A stretch of 14,919 bases of DNA from contig JAFLDQ010000081.1 of the NCBI GenBank assembly GCA_017302355.1, forward strand, positions 1 through 14,919, in the 5' to 3' direction. Both the position numbers and the translations under genes were made by a program. Each line of letters opens with the position of its first letter. The first letter of the stretch is position 1. Below the pieces are notes generated by a model that made no database searches, was not told where the DNA came from, and was given only the letters and a program-made list of their open reading frames with translations. Positions 1 through 8,427 of this stretch are shown here, piece by piece. Origin of the DNA: Dechloromonas sp. (lineage in GTDB: Bacteria; Pseudomonadota; Gammaproteobacteria; Burkholderiales; Rhodocyclaceae).

Positions 1-110
1 TCGACCTCGATCGCTTTCTGGATCAATCCTCGCGCCCCGCGCCGGATCAACTCCTCCAGCGACAGCCCCATTTCCGATTGCTCGGCACTTCCCTTCTTCG
101 TATCCTTCAT
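1..110 (-). CDS. IS256-family (Mutator-type) transposase, N-terminal fragment cut by window edge
   Basis: Only the first 36 codons are inside the window; the gene continues beyond base 1. It starts at ATG 110-108 and the frame is open throughout. After a short charged leader (MKDTKKGSAEQSEMG) comes LSLEELIRRGARGLIQKAIE. This resembles the start of IS256-type DDE transposases, where a 'GAR-x-LIQ-x-AIE-x-E' helix precedes the DNA-binding region. Family members cut and paste their own insertion sequence using a DDE catalytic domain, which lies outside this window. It sits about 100 bp from the shortened end of the neighbouring nucleotidyltransferase gene and reads in the same direction, which suggests the IS inserted into or beside that gene. 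The call rests on motif memory over a short stretch, so the family could be wrong. Confidence 0.6.
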   Translation of the reverse strand, partial: MKDTKKGSAEQSEMGLSLEELIRRGARGLIQKAIEV

Positions 111-112
111 CC

Positions 113-176
113 TGGCGTGTCCTCGTTCGTTGCTGGAAATCGTTCTCGACAAACCATTCTCAGCAAAGACACGCCA
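113..176. repeat. 9-bp inverted repeat in the leader of the IS transposase
   Basis: TGGCGTGTC at 113-121 and GACACGCCA at 168-176 are perfect inverted copies with 46 bases between them, just upstream of the transposase start. It may be a subterminal element of the insertion sequence or belong to its left end. The true IS terminus cannot be fixed because the right end is outside the window. Confidence 0.4.
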
Positions 177-206
177 CCTCTTCAACCCCCAGCCGTCCCG
201 CCAGGG

Positions 207-695
207 TCATACACCAGTTTCGACTTTAGCTCGTTGCTCAATCCGTTCTTCAACGACCGCGCCATCGACGATCTTGTGCTGGAGCATGGCCTCGACAAAC
301 GGCCAATCCTTGTCACGGCCTGCCGCCAGTTTGGAAGCCGCGAGATCATGCGGCTCAAGGCAATAGCCGATTTTGAGGTCGGTGTTTTCGTTCTGGATCT
401 TGACCAGGCGACTTTCCCAACCCACCGGGAGAATGGCGGTTTCCGGCCCGACGCCCTGGGCGTAATAACCAAATCGCTCGTCGAAGGGCGAGAGTTCCCC
501 GATCGCACCGTCGATCACATCGGCGAGATCAGGACGATGCAGCGGATAACAATCCGCCTCACGCGATTGCAGCAGTACCGCCGGCGCATCCGGCACCGCA
601 CCCAGAACGGATTGACTGCCGACCACCACGATTTCGTACTGGTCGGTAACCGCTGCGGCGGCGCGGATCAAATGTTCAAGTTCGCTGCGCTTCAT
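207..695 (-). CDS. DUF6036-type nucleotidyltransferase-fold protein, probably C-terminally shortened
   Basis: The 162-aa product matches my memory of the DUF6036 family, nucleotidyltransferase-fold proteins related to AbiEii-type toxins. Visible landmarks are the N-terminal MKRSELEHLIRAA helix, GSQSVLG at residues 26-32 (the G-S motif of the fold), EAD at 46-48 (likely metal ligands), FGYYAQGVGPETA near 75-87, and CLEPHDLAASKLAAGRDKD near 112-130. Family members usually run roughly 20-30 residues longer. Here the last residues (EQRAKVETGV) look unrelated and the IS256-like element begins shortly after, so truncation by IS insertion is the likely cause. The start codon lies inside the end of the upstream 110-aa gene (20-bp overlap), indicating translational coupling. 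Role as a toxin or abortive-infection effector is inferred from the fold and the two-gene layout only. Confidence 0.7.
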   Translation of the reverse strand: MKRSELEHLIRAAAAVTDQYEIVVVGSQSVLGAVPDAPAVLLQSREADCYPLHRPDLADVIDGAIGELSPFDERFGYYAQGVGPETAILPVGWESRLVKIQNENTDLKIGYCLEPHDLAASKLAAGRDKDWPFVEAMLQHKIVDGAVVEERIEQRAKVETGV

Positions 696-1008
696 GATCG
701 CTGCGCCATTGTTTCAGAAAGGCGAAACGCTCCCGATTGGTCAGGACACCGGAAAACGGGGACGATTGGCGCAACGCGGCCGCTCGCTGTGAATCCTCAA
801 GCGCCACGGAAAGGCAAGCCTCGACCCCCTGATTCATCAGGCGCTCCCACTCTTCCAGATAAGGCTGTGAAGTAACGCACACAGTCTCGCGCCACCGCGC
901 CAGTGTCATTCTTGCCTTTTCGAACAAGGCAGGATCACGCATGACCCGCTCCGCAACCAGACGATGCAGCGCAAGGCTACGCCGATCGATCTCCTGATGG
1001 GTTCTCAT
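676..1008 (-). CDS. Small conserved protein paired with the DUF6036 nucleotidyltransferase (possible antitoxin or partner)
   Basis: A 110-aa soluble, helical, Arg- and Glu-rich protein beginning MRTHQEIDRRSLALHRLVAERV and ending with FLKQWRSDHEAQRT. I recognise this type of protein as the usual upstream neighbour of DUF6036 nucleotidyltransferases but know no assigned function. A GGAGG ribosome-binding site lies 8-10 bases before ATG 1008-1006. Its stop codon is 20 bp inside the next gene, so the two are coupled. The order, small protein first and enzyme-like protein second, fits a toxin-antitoxin or abortive-infection pair. No helix-turn-helix or ribbon-helix-helix motif is obvious, so the antitoxin role is an inference from context. 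Confidence 0.6.
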   Translation of the reverse strand: MRTHQEIDRRSLALHRLVAERVMRDPALFEKARMTLARWRETVCVTSQPYLEEWERLMNQGVEACLSVALEDSQRAAALRQSSPFSGVLTNRERFAFLKQWRSDHEAQRT

Positions 1009-1026
1009 GGGAAGCCTCCGGACTTT

Positions 1027-1045
1027 TTGCGATGTGCCTTCGCAA
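1027..1045. promoter_or_regulatory. Inverted repeat upstream of the two-gene DUF6036 unit
   Basis: TTGCGA (1027-1032) and TCGCAA (1040-1045) form a perfect 6-bp inverted repeat with a 7-base spacer. It lies 19 bp before the start of the 110-aa gene and just beyond the rpsT terminator. Its place fits an operator for self-regulation, but the repeat is short and could be chance. Confidence 0.35.
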
Positions 1046-1062
1046 CATCTATGCGCACTTTA

Positions 1063-1091
1063 GCAAAAACAAAAGGCACCCGCAGGTGCCT
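1063..1091 (-). terminator. Rho-independent terminator of rpsT
   Basis: On the minus strand, 23 bp after the rpsT stop, AGGCACC-TGCG-GGTGCCT forms a 7-bp stem with a 4-base loop (1074-1091), followed by TTTTGTTTTTGC (1063-1074). The GC-rich stem plus U-rich tail is a classic intrinsic terminator. It separates rpsT from the DUF6036 unit, which is read in the same direction. Confidence 0.85.
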
Positions 1092-1113
1092 CTTGCCTTG
1101 TGCCGTGCGACGA

Positions 1114-1383
1114 TCAGACGGCAGCCAGCGCCTTGATCTGGGCAGACAGGCGGCTCTTGGTGCGCGAGGCCCTGTTCTTGTGGACGATCTTCTTGTCGGC
1201 GATGCGGTCGAGAACCGCGACGGACTGCTGGTAGACGCCCTGGGCGGCGGTCTTGTCGCCTGCTTCGATCGCCTGGCGCACGCGCTTGACGGCGGTACGC
1301 AGGGTCGAACGCAGGCTGGCGTTGTGGGAGCGCTGCTTGTCAGCTTGACGGGCGCGCTTGCGGGCTTGTGCGCTGTTGGCCAT
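1114..1383 (-). CDS. rpsT: 30S ribosomal protein S20
   Basis: The 89-aa product starts [18 protein letters not shown], the standard S20 N-terminus, and is rich in Arg, Lys and Ala. It continues with [27 protein letters not shown]-like and [13 protein letters not shown] segments typical of the family, whose usual length is 85-92 residues. S20 binds 16S rRNA early in assembly of the small subunit. ATG 1383-1381 has an AAGGA ribosome-binding site a few bases upstream. A good promoter lies just ahead and a strong terminator follows, so the gene is probably a single transcription unit rather than the tail of the pilus operon. The frame stays open upstream into pilY1, but that extension has no family support. 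Confidence 0.97.
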   Translation of the reverse strand: MANSAQARKRARQADKQRSHNASLRSTLRTAVKRVRQAIEAGDKTAAQGVYQQSVAVLDRIADKKIVHKNRASRTKSRLSAQIKALAAV

Positions 1384-1417
1384 CGTTGTCCTTCGATAGA
1401 TTTCGTAAAAGGCCGGG

Positions 1418-1447
1418 ATTCTAACAGCTTGCCCGCATTGCGGGCAA
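1418..1447 (-). promoter_or_regulatory. Sigma-70-type promoter for rpsT
   Basis: On the minus strand TTGCCC (1447-1442) and TAGAAT (1423-1418) are separated by 18 bp, about 35 bp ahead of the rpsT start codon. The -10 box matches TATAAT at 4 of 6 positions and the -35 matches TTGACA at 4 of 6. The -35 box lies inside the hairpin at 1426-1450. Confidence 0.6.
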
Positions 1448-1450
1448 GCT
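1426..1450. terminator. 11-bp-stem hairpin between pilY1 and rpsT (possible end of the pilus operon)
   Basis: AGCTTGCCCGC and GCGGGCAAGCT pair perfectly over 11 bp around a 3-base loop, 25 bp after the pilY1 stop. Neither strand shows a clear U-run afterwards (the minus strand continues GTTAGAATCC), so this is not a textbook intrinsic terminator. It could still weaken read-through or protect the mRNA end. Confidence 0.5.
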
Positions 1451-1475
1451 CGTTGTCGACCTATCCGTTGTAGAC

Positions 1476-4400
1476 CTACTGCACCATTTCCCGCCAGATC
1501 GCGCGCCGGCCTTGGAACTGCCCTCCCGCCGCAGGCGCCGGCGGATCCTCGCCATACCTTTGCGGCGTCGGACTGTTCGCCGTGACCAGGCGGAAGACCG
1601 GCCTGCCGCCCACGTAGAGGACGTTGACACCGACGATGACATTGTTGACAAGGTAGGAAACCCCGTTGTTCGGCGTACCGGGCACCGCACCACCGGTCAG
1701 GTAGTTGAAATAGTTGATATAGCCATAACCCCCCGGATTGCAGTCCGAACTCGCCGGCACCGTCGTCGGTACGGCGAGGATGCCGAGGGCAAGCTCCATG
1801 GTCACGTTCACCCTCTCGGAGCCCTCGTTGGTTCTTGCGGCAGGCAGATCCACGTACCAACCACGCGTTTGGGTCCAGTCCACCGTTGCAGGCGAGGCTA
1901 CCCTGCGAACTGCCGAATTGCTCGGATCGACCGAAAGCGTCTGCTCGACCATGTCATTGGCGCCAGTTCCATTCCGCGGGTTGTCCAGCGTGGCGGTGGC
2001 GTTGTCGTCCTTGATCGCGTAGATCGTCTGGCGCTGGGTCGTGGTCAGATCCGCCGATTCCAGATACTTCCCTGTGCCTACGAAGACCACGCGCTTGTCG
2101 CTGATCTGCCCGAGTTCGGGTTGAACGGTGATCGGTTGAACGACGCCCGAAGGATCCCTCAGGATGGCGAAATTCAGAACCTGCCCCGGATTGCCTGAAG
2201 TTCCGCCGTTGTTGATGTCGAAACGCCAGAGGTTCCCGCGAAGGTCGCCGGCATACACGTAGGGCGAGGTGTTGTTCTTGTCCAGGTTGGCCACCCACGC
2301 GGCAATCTTGCCCAGGCCGCTGGGCGTACCCTCGCTGCCGACGCCGGTGGCGATCTTGCTGAGCCTGGTCCCGGTATTGGCATCGAGCACGTAGAGATAG
2401 CCCCTGCCATCGCCCTGCGTGAAGTTACCGCTCACCCCGCTGCCGTTGTTGTACCCGGAGCTGAAGATCACCACCCACCTGCCATTGGCATTCTTGGTCA
2501 CGACCGGGTTGCCATAAGTATAGCCGAGGTCGGCGTCATCGGCACTGGTGTACTCCCAGAGCAACGATGGGGCGCTCGGGTCGGTCACGTCGAGGGCGTA
2601 ATAGCCTCGCCCGCCACCGTTCAGGCCGCCGACCAGGATGGTCTTCCAGTCCGCTGCAGTCGCGTTGGTCGGGCAGGTCCGACCGGCGCCCGTGTTGTCT
2701 ACGCAGATGTCGGCCACGAACGGGCTGCCATTGACAAAACTGGCATGGTTGCTACCGTAAGCCGCATCGGCCAGCCGGTAGAGGTTGGGAAGGACCGGCG
2801 TCGGGATGAAGGCCCAGCGCTCCTGACCGGTGCTCGCGTTGAACGCATGCAGCATGCCGTCATTGGCGGCCGCGTAGACGGTGGCGCCATCGTCCGTCGC
2901 ATCCAGCGGCAAACGGTCGGCCATCGCGGCAGCGTAAGCGGCATAACCCGGATCTCCGTACGAATACTTCGGGTTGCCCATGAAACTCGGCTTCGCCTCG
3001 ATCAGGTCACCCAGGACTGCCTCCCTAGCCCGGAACAGGCGATCAGCCGCCAGGTTGCTGGCTTCGTCCTCATTGCCGGTCCGGCCGCGCAGGTAATTCA
3101 CCAGAGTCGCGCCGACCGCCTGAGTCCTCTGCGTGGTTGTCAGCGCCGGCCACTGCGACAGGTTCGCCAGCTTCGTCGCATCGAAGTAGCCCGGGTTGGC
3201 CGTGGCAAAGGCTGAGTCGAAGTCGACCAGCGCCCCCGAAGCGCCCCTGACCCTGATCGTTCGCGTATCGCTCGCCGTGGAGACCCGGGTCGGCAGCGTC
3301 CCGCTGCAGGCAGCCGGAACCTCCGCCCTGCAGGTCGTCCCGCTGAGGACGGTGCCACCGCCCGGGCAGGCCGGCCTGGTGCAGGTCGTGCCGACCAGCG
3401 TGAAATCGCTCGGGCAGGTCGGCCCCGCCTGTTCGCAATTGTCGCCGTTGCGGGTACTGCCGGTCGGGCAGGCCGGCAACGTCGTGCTGCAGTAATTGAC
3501 CAGCGCGCCATTGACCGTCGCCGAGCTTCTGGTGCCCGAGCAGGCGCCGGCGAGGATCGACTCCGCACACCAGACGGCGGTTTCGCTGACCTCGCCGGTC
3601 GCCGTGTCGATGCCGCGCCGTTCGAGGTTGCCGGTCCACTTGGCGGTGGTGTAGCTGGCGACGTAGGCGAAGTTGTCGCCAGACACCGGCGACAGCGTGC
3701 TGGTCGCCGCGGCGGCGCCCGCCCCCGTCTTGGCGGTGATCGAGGCCAGCGCCCTGGCCAGCCCGCTGCCCAGCTCCGCCGGATCCTTCGGGCTGAAATA
3801 GCGCCCCTGTCCGCTGACCGCCGCGTGCCAGAGATCATCGACGGTCGTCTGCGCACCGGATACTGGCACCGGCCAGTTCACCGTCGGCGTCCCCGTCCCG
3901 GTCCTCAGCTTGTAGAAGTCGGAATTGGAATCCGTCGTCGTCTGATAGTCGTCCTGGAACTGCAGGTTGCCGTCCATCCCGAGGCCAAGCGTGAAGGTGG
4001 TGATGTGCTGCCTGGTATTGTTGTCGGTTGGCGTCACGAACACGTTGTTTTCGCAGACGTTTCTCGTGAAACTCACGCCGGTGTCGTCGTCGGTGCCGGT
4101 CACCGTGCAATTGTCGGCCGTGGTCGTGCCGTTGTAGCCGGCGCGGGTGGCGTCGCGCAGATCGGTGTCGTAGAGATACCGGGCGACGTCGGCGAGCGTG
4201 TTGTAGGTGGCCGTCGGCCCTTCGAAATACGGCCGCGGCGTCGGCGAGGCGTCCTGGTTGCCGATTTGGGTACGGTTGGCCGTACCGAAAGGATCGAGTC
4301 CCCGGACATCGCTGTTATTCGTATCACTCGTGTCGTCCTCGTTCCAGTAGCCGTCCGTCGTCAGCAGGACAAAGTTCTGCTGGCACGAGTATTCGATGGG

Positions 4401-6191
4401 GTCCTCGTCGCCCCTGTTGATCCTTTCCTGCCCGGCATAGATCTGGCCGGCCAGGGCCAGCGACGAGCGCAGGGGCGTGCCGCCGTTGGGGATGGCGGCA
4501 AACAGCCTGTCGAACCAGGTCGTCTTCTGCGAGGTGTTGAATCTGGAAATCTGGAGATTGTTGAAACTCGACGTGCGGTAGTTGATGGTCATGTAGCCGA
4601 CGCGGTAGCGCGTATCGACCGTCTGGAAGGCGCGGCTCACCGACGTCTTCATCATCTGCATCCGGCTGCGGTACCAGGCCACCCAGTTGGCGAAGTTCTG
4701 CATTTCCTGGGCATAGGTACAGACGCCGTTGGTACAGTCGCTCCGCCGCGAGCGGTCGATGATCCTGGCCCCGTTGACATCAAGATGGCCGTAGGTTTGC
4801 CCGGAGACGATGTCGATGCGGCGGAACTCGCCGGGAACGGCGACCAGCCCAGACGCAGCTGTGCCTCCGGCAAAATTCTGAGTGGTCGTCAGTCCAACAG
4901 TGGTAAGGCTGTAATTCAGCGCCGCATTATTATAGGTTGCCCCGACCGGCGTCGTGACCTCGACGGTCCGGTTCCATCCGTTGTTACGCCAGCCACTGAA
5001 GCCGTTGCCCATGTTGGCGATGATCGCGTCGACAAGGCCACGGTTGCGCGTATCTTGGTCCGTGTTCCTGCTGCAATAGGTAAAAGGCTTCGTCGCCAGA
5101 ATCGACTGGCCGTTGAGGGTAATGTCGGTCACTTCCACTCTAGTAGCCGCCGTCGCGTTGGCACAGTTTGAATTACTGGCCCGCGGCACATCACCCACTC
5201 GAATTTGCCCCGTGCTCCCCGAACCATTGGTTGCGTTGGCGGTAATCACCGTCGGATAGCGCGGGTACCGGTAATCGGTCGTGTCGCCGGTCGCCCGGCA
5301 GTTGGTCAGCGCGGCGTCGTTGCACCAGCGGACATGGGCCGGGAAGGGATGAGTCGTCGTGGGGGCGTTTTGCGCCACGCAGGTGGTCAGGCTGGCCGTC
5401 GTGCAGTATTCCCCCGGGACGATCACATAGTAGAACGGGCCGCGACTGGTCCGGGTCGTCGTGGTCGGGTTGGCCACGCTGCCGGTGGCGAAGTTGTTGG
5501 TCCCCGTGCTGACCGTGACAGCATGCTGAACGGTGTAGTTGCTGCCATCGACGACGCCGGGCAGCAGGTAGTTGTCGTTGCGCAGGCAGTTACTGTAGTT
5601 GTTACTGGTACACCATTCCACATCCGGGTAGTCGGTTGGCAGGTTGACGGTTCTGACCGGGTAGTTGCCGCCAATCTGGATGTCGTCCTGCACGTCGTAG
5701 CCGTCATAGGGCACGGCGCTGTAGTTGGTGCCGAAGCTGACCGGCCTGGGCGTCCCGTCGGCATTGAGCGGGGGCAGATAGGTGATCGCCGGGTTGTAGT
5801 AGATGCGGTTGAAGGTCGATGTGACGAACGGCGGCATCCCGCGGACGGTCGAGGCGGCGGCGCGCGGGTTGCAAACGTCTTCTTCGGAGTTGGTACCGAT
5901 GGCGTTTCCATCGTTGTTCCGGCAGCAGCGGAAACTGGTGCCGGTGCCGCCACCCTTGCAGTAATTTCCGTCGACAATGCGGTCCGGGATGTAGTCCCAG
6001 TTCATACTGCCCGAGTTGTCCTGGATATACATCAGGTTGGGCAGGACCCTGGTCGTCGTCGCGGTGGTCAGCGGGACGCTGGAGAGATTGACGTTGGCGG
6101 ACCAGGCGAGCGGAGACAGCGCCAACAGCAGCGCCGACACGGCGGCGGCAACGATCGGTTGGCGGGCAGAAGAATCAGGACGGTTGGTCAT
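1476..6191 (-). CDS. pilY1: PilY1/PilC-family type IV pilus tip adhesin and assembly factor
   Basis: The 1,571-aa protein has a signal peptide ([12 protein letters not shown], cut near residue 32), so it is exported. A von Willebrand A-like region starts with MIDAS motif D58-N-S-G-S62; its other metal residues appear to be T572 (NGGTPL) and D613 (LLTTDGYWN), with a Thr/Asn/Ser-rich insert of about 400 residues between. Residues 899-962 are a Cys-rich segment of three CPxG...GxxC units. From about 1100 the PilC-type beta-propeller follows ([31 protein letters not shown]). PilY1 primes minor-pilin complexes, opposes PilT-driven retraction and mediates adhesion. The calcium loop before YAGD is degenerate (residues 1302-1310). 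I chose ATG 6191 (GAGGA site, normal signal peptide) over an upstream TTG that overlaps pilX. It closes the pilus operon. Confidence 0.95.
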   Translation of the reverse strand: MTNRPDSSARQPIVAAAVSALLLALSPLAWSANVNLSSVPLTTATTTRVLPNLMYIQDNSGSMNWDYIPDRIVDGNYCKGGGTGTSFRCCRNNDGNAIGTNSEEDVCNPRAAASTVRGMPPFVTSTFNRIYYNPAITYLPPLNADGTPRPVSFGTNYSAVPYDGYDVQDDIQIGGNYPVRTVNLPTDYPDVEWCTSNNYSNCLRNDNYLLPGVVDGSNYTVQHAVTVSTGTNNFATGSVANPTTTTRTSRGPFYYVIVPGEYCTTASLTTCVAQNAPTTTHPFPAHVRWCNDAALTNCRATGDTTDYRYPRYPTVITANATNGSGSTGQIRVGDVPRASNSNCANATAATRVEVTDITLNGQSILATKPFTYCSRNTDQDTRNRGLVDAIIANMGNGFSGWRNNGWNRTVEVTTPVGATYNNAALNYSLTTVGLTTTQNFAGGTAASGLVAVPGEFRRIDIVSGQTYGHLDVNGARIIDRSRRSDCTNGVCTYAQEMQNFANWVAWYRSRMQMMKTSVSRAFQTVDTRYRVGYMTINYRTSSFNNLQISRFNTSQKTTWFDRLFAAIPNGGTPLRSSLALAGQIYAGQERINRGDEDPIEYSCQQNFVLLTTDGYWNEDDTSDTNNSDVRGLDPFGTANRTQIGNQDASPTPRPYFEGPTATYNTLADVARYLYDTDLRDATRAGYNGTTTADNCTVTGTDDDTGVSFTRNVCENNVFVTPTDNNTRQHITTFTLGLGMDGNLQFQDDYQTTTDSNSDFYKLRTGTGTPTVNWPVPVSGAQTTVDDLWHAAVSGQGRYFSPKDPAELGSGLARALASITAKTGAGAAAATSTLSPVSGDNFAYVASYTTAKWTGNLERRGIDTATGEVSETAVWCAESILAGACSGTRSSATVNGALVNYCSTTLPACPTGSTRNGDNCEQAGPTCPSDFTLVGTTCTRPACPGGGTVLSGTTCRAEVPAACSGTLPTRVSTASDTRTIRVRGASGALVDFDSAFATANPGYFDATKLANLSQWPALTTTQRTQAVGATLVNYLRGRTGNEDEASNLAADRLFRAREAVLGDLIEAKPSFMGNPKYSYGDPGYAAYAAAMADRLPLDATDDGATVYAAANDGMLHAFNASTGQERWAFIPTPVLPNLYRLADAAYGSNHASFVNGSPFVADICVDNTGAGRTCPTNATAADWKTILVGGLNGGGRGYYALDVTDPSAPSLLWEYTSADDADLGYTYGNPVVTKNANGRWVVIFSSGYNNGSGVSGNFTQGDGRGYLYVLDANTGTRLSKIATGVGSEGTPSGLGKIAAWVANLDKNNTSPYVYAGDLRGNLWRFDINNGGTSGNPGQVLNFAILRDPSGVVQPITVQPELGQISDKRVVFVGTGKYLESADLTTTQRQTIYAIKDDNATATLDNPRNGTGANDMVEQTLSVDPSNSAVRRVASPATVDWTQTRGWYVDLPAARTNEGSERVNVTMELALGILAVPTTVPASSDCNPGGYGYINYFNYLTGGAVPGTPNNGVSYLVNNVIVGVNVLYVGGRPVFRLVTANSPTPQRYGEDPPAPAAGGQFQGRRAIWREMVQ

Positions 6192-6201
6192 GACGCGATC
6201 C

Positions 6202-6861
6202 TCAGTAGACAAAGCCTTGGAGATAGGAGACGGTGTTGCGCGGCCCGGCTACCCGGGCGGTAATACGGTAGATCGGCGAGCCCGCGCCGGGCGGAGGCGG
6301 CTCCTCCCCTACCCGTTTCGAACTGGTGTCGGTCGCGTCGGTCAGGCTGCAGTTGGCCAGCGATACGGTGATCGCTTGGCCGGACGACAGGTTGGCGGCC
6401 GCCACCGGCGGGTGCAGACAGACGCGCTGGATGATGTAGCGGACGGAATTCCCGGCGGGATCGTTGGCCTGGGCGCCTGCCGTTAGGGGATCGCCATCGA
6501 CCAGGACACTGTTGTTGTTGTCCCACGCCAGCGTCGCCAGGTCGATGGCGCGGTTCAGCGAGTTGTAGTAACCCGATGCCGGCGCATTGACATTGAGATT
6601 CGTGTTGACCGGATTGGGGGGCAGGGCCAGCACCGCCATCGCCGCCTCGATGCCGTTGTCGCCGGACGAGGCCGCCGACTGCTTGAAAGCCAAGTTGCCG
6701 GAGATCAGCGAGGCGGTGTCGACCGAACGGACCAGCGCAATGGCGGCCAGGGTCATGACGACAAGGGCGATCAGGGCGAAGAACAGCACCGCGCCGCCCT
6801 GCCGCGCCACCCGGCGACCGGCTTTGCCGCGCGGCGCAGGGCACGGGATGTCGATGATCAT
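6202..6861 (-). CDS. pilX: Type IV pilus minor pilin PilX-like protein
   Basis: The 219-aa protein has a short basic leader (RGKAGRRVARQGG) followed by one hydrophobic helix, AVLFFALIALVVMTLAAIAL, then VRSVDTASLISGNLAFKQSA, the PilX_N pattern. As in other PilX and GspK-like proteins the glutamate at mature position 5 is absent. The rest is a soluble domain with two cysteines (RVCLHPP and LANCSL) that could form a disulfide. PilX joins PilV, PilW and PilE in the priming complex at the pilus tip and helps to recruit PilY1. Its ATG overlaps the pilW stop as ATGA and no clear ribosome-binding site precedes it, so translation probably depends on pilW. pilY1 follows after 10 bp. Confidence 0.9.
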   Translation of the reverse strand: MIIDIPCPAPRGKAGRRVARQGGAVLFFALIALVVMTLAAIALVRSVDTASLISGNLAFKQSAASSGDNGIEAAMAVLALPPNPVNTNLNVNAPASGYYNSLNRAIDLATLAWDNNNSVLVDGDPLTAGAQANDPAGNSVRYIIQRVCLHPPVAAANLSSGQAITVSLANCSLTDATDTSSKRVGEEPPPPGAGSPIYRITARVAGPRNTVSYLQGFVY

Positions 6862-8009
6862 AGGGAGGTTCTGTTCCATATGAGGTTGCGCAACGGGATG
6901 ATGGTCTCGAATACCCGGTAGCGGTAACGCTGCCAGTCCGGATTGGCGTTGTTCGGGTTGAGGTTGATGGCGGGCGCCGGTGACGCCGTCGTGATGGCTC
7001 CACCGGCCGGGACGTCCGCCCAGGCGCACAATCCGGTGGGAGGAGCCGTGGACTGGTCGCAAGCGGCGGTGACGTTATCCCTTTCGAGCACTCCGCTCCG
7101 AGCGACCACGGCGATACGGACCGCCTTGATCCGGTTGCGCCGCGCGACATCCGCTGCCTCGTCGTTCAGGTTCGCCCAGACGCCGGTCGCATCGACCCAC
7201 TCGCGGATCACGTTGTCGTTGGCTGCAGCGGAAATCCCGTACTGGGCCTGCAGGTTGACGATGTCGGGAATGGCCGGTGAGGTCGTCGTAACCCCGTTCG
7301 CCGCGGTCGCCACTTCGAGGCGCTCGTTATTGACCGCGTAGGTGAGCTGCGTCCACGTGCCGAGGCAGGCTAGCACGGTCCTGTTCGGATCAACGAAGGC
7401 GCCCAGGGCAGCGACCGCGCCGCTGACGGTGACGTTGGTGGTAGCCGGCGCCGCCGGAAGTCCGGTCACCGCCGCCACGAAGCACCCGTTGGGAGGCGTC
7501 ATCAGAAGAACATTGTCCCCGAGGGTGCAGGCCTGGTTGTTATCGACTGTCAGCACATTGCCGGTCGCATTCTGAACGGTCGAGTGAACGCCGGCCAGCG
7601 GGGAGGTGCCGAAACGCACCCGGATTGTGTCGCTGCCGGTACCGCCATCGACGATCTCGACCGGAAAAAGACTGACGCCGTTGCCACCCAGCGGAGCCCC
7701 CTGGGCACATGGACCACTGTTTCCGCCGACGGTGCAGTCAGTTGGACATTGTTGCAGGACGTTGTTCTGGGTCGTGAACACCGGCAGCCCGTACCCCGCC
7801 GCGACCAACTGGCGGCGCAGGGTATAGAGCGCGAGCGCCCCCCCGGTCTGTGCGTCCGACGCACCCATGGTGGTCCGCTTGTCGCCTTCGAAAGCCGAAA
7901 AGACCTGCGCCACGACGAGCACGGTGATCAATCCGACCACCAGCGCGACCATGACCTCGACCAGGCTGAGGCCCGCTTCACGCATTCTGTGAGAACCCGC
8001 ACACGCCAT
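6858..8009 (-). CDS. pilW: Type IV pilus minor pilin PilW
   Basis: The 383-aa protein begins with a 13-residue leader ending in G, followed by LSLVEVMVALVVGLITVLVV, a class III prepilin signal with E at position +5, cut by PilD. Then comes FSAFEGDKRTT and a long C-terminal domain with QTGGALALYTLRRQLVAAGYG, a segment characteristic of PilW. Length is normal for the family (about 270-400). It forms part of the minor-pilin tip complex. A GGAGG site lies 9 bases before ATG 8009; an internal Met nine residues in would give a shorter leader of five residues. It starts 4 bp after the pilV stop and overlaps pilX. Confidence 0.92.
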   Translation of the reverse strand: MACAGSHRMREAGLSLVEVMVALVVGLITVLVVAQVFSAFEGDKRTTMGASDAQTGGALALYTLRRQLVAAGYGLPVFTTQNNVLQQCPTDCTVGGNSGPCAQGAPLGGNGVSLFPVEIVDGGTGSDTIRVRFGTSPLAGVHSTVQNATGNVLTVDNNQACTLGDNVLLMTPPNGCFVAAVTGLPAAPATTNVTVSGAVAALGAFVDPNRTVLACLGTWTQLTYAVNNERLEVATAANGVTTTSPAIPDIVNLQAQYGISAAANDNVIREWVDATGVWANLNDEAADVARRNRIKAVRIAVVARSGVLERDNVTAACDQSTAPPTGLCAWADVPAGGAITTASPAPAINLNPNNANPDWQRYRYRVFETIIPLRNLIWNRTSL

Positions 8010-8013
8010 TCTT

Positions 8014-8418
8014 TCACCCTCCCCCGGTGATGTGCGCCACCGTCGTCAGACTGTGTGGGTCGGAGCCGGGCTGTTGCCAGGTGACGACCACCTGGATCCG
8101 TCCGGCCACTGGCTGGGTCACCGTCCGCGTTCCGGCGGGAAGCACGCCGGAAATATCAGTCCCGGCCTCCACAAAAGTCGCGATATTGCCCGACGTGGGA
8201 TTGCCAACGTACGTCCTGATCTCGCCTATCCGCTGCTCGGCGACATAACTGGCAATCGCCCGGTAGCGCGCATCGGTCGAGTTCTTGATCATGACCGCCT
8301 GTAAACCGACCACGGCGAGTATCCCGATCGAGAAAATCAGGATGGCGACCATCACTTCGATGAGGAGGAAGCCCCCCTCGCCGCCCCTGCCCTGCGGAAC
8401 GGACATGTCAGATCTCAT
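8014..8418 (-). CDS. pilV: Type IV pilus minor pilin PilV
   Basis: The 134-aa protein carries a prepilin signal, GG followed by FLLIEVMVAILIFSIGILAV, with E at +5, then GLQAVMIKNSTDARYRAIASYVAEQ, typical of PilV. The remaining domain is short and ends VAHITGGG. It is inserted in the inner membrane after PilD cleavage and takes part in the tip complex. A strong GAGGAAGG site sits directly before ATG 8418. It follows fimT by 9 bp and precedes pilW by 4 bp, so all are one transcript. Confidence 0.92.
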   Translation of the reverse strand: MRSDMSVPQGRGGEGGFLLIEVMVAILIFSIGILAVVGLQAVMIKNSTDARYRAIASYVAEQRIGEIRTYVGNPTSGNIATFVEAGTDISGVLPAGTRTVTQPVAGRIQVVVTWQQPGSDPHSLTTVAHITGGG

Positions 8419-8427
8419 TCGCCTTCC

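Noticed and set aside
182..508. 108-codon minus-strand frame ending KLVYDPGGTAGG, considered as a frameshifted end of the nucleotidyltransferase
   Set aside because: Its sequence does not continue the DUF6036 pattern; it is more likely IS-leader or non-coding DNA.
1114..1860. Longer rpsT frame running back into pilY1
   Set aside because: Only the last 89 codons match S20. The extension lies in another frame of pilY1, and a good ribosome-binding site and promoter precede the S20 ATG.
3825..5171. 448-codon plus-strand open frame inside pilY1
   Set aside because: It is antisense to a clear PilY1 coding sequence, rich in Arg, Gly and Val, and shows no domain motifs. Long antisense frames are common in GC-rich genes.
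5205..6263. 352-codon plus-strand open frame over the start of pilY1
   Set aside because: Antisense shadow of PilY1 and the PilX end with biased composition and no recognisable motif.
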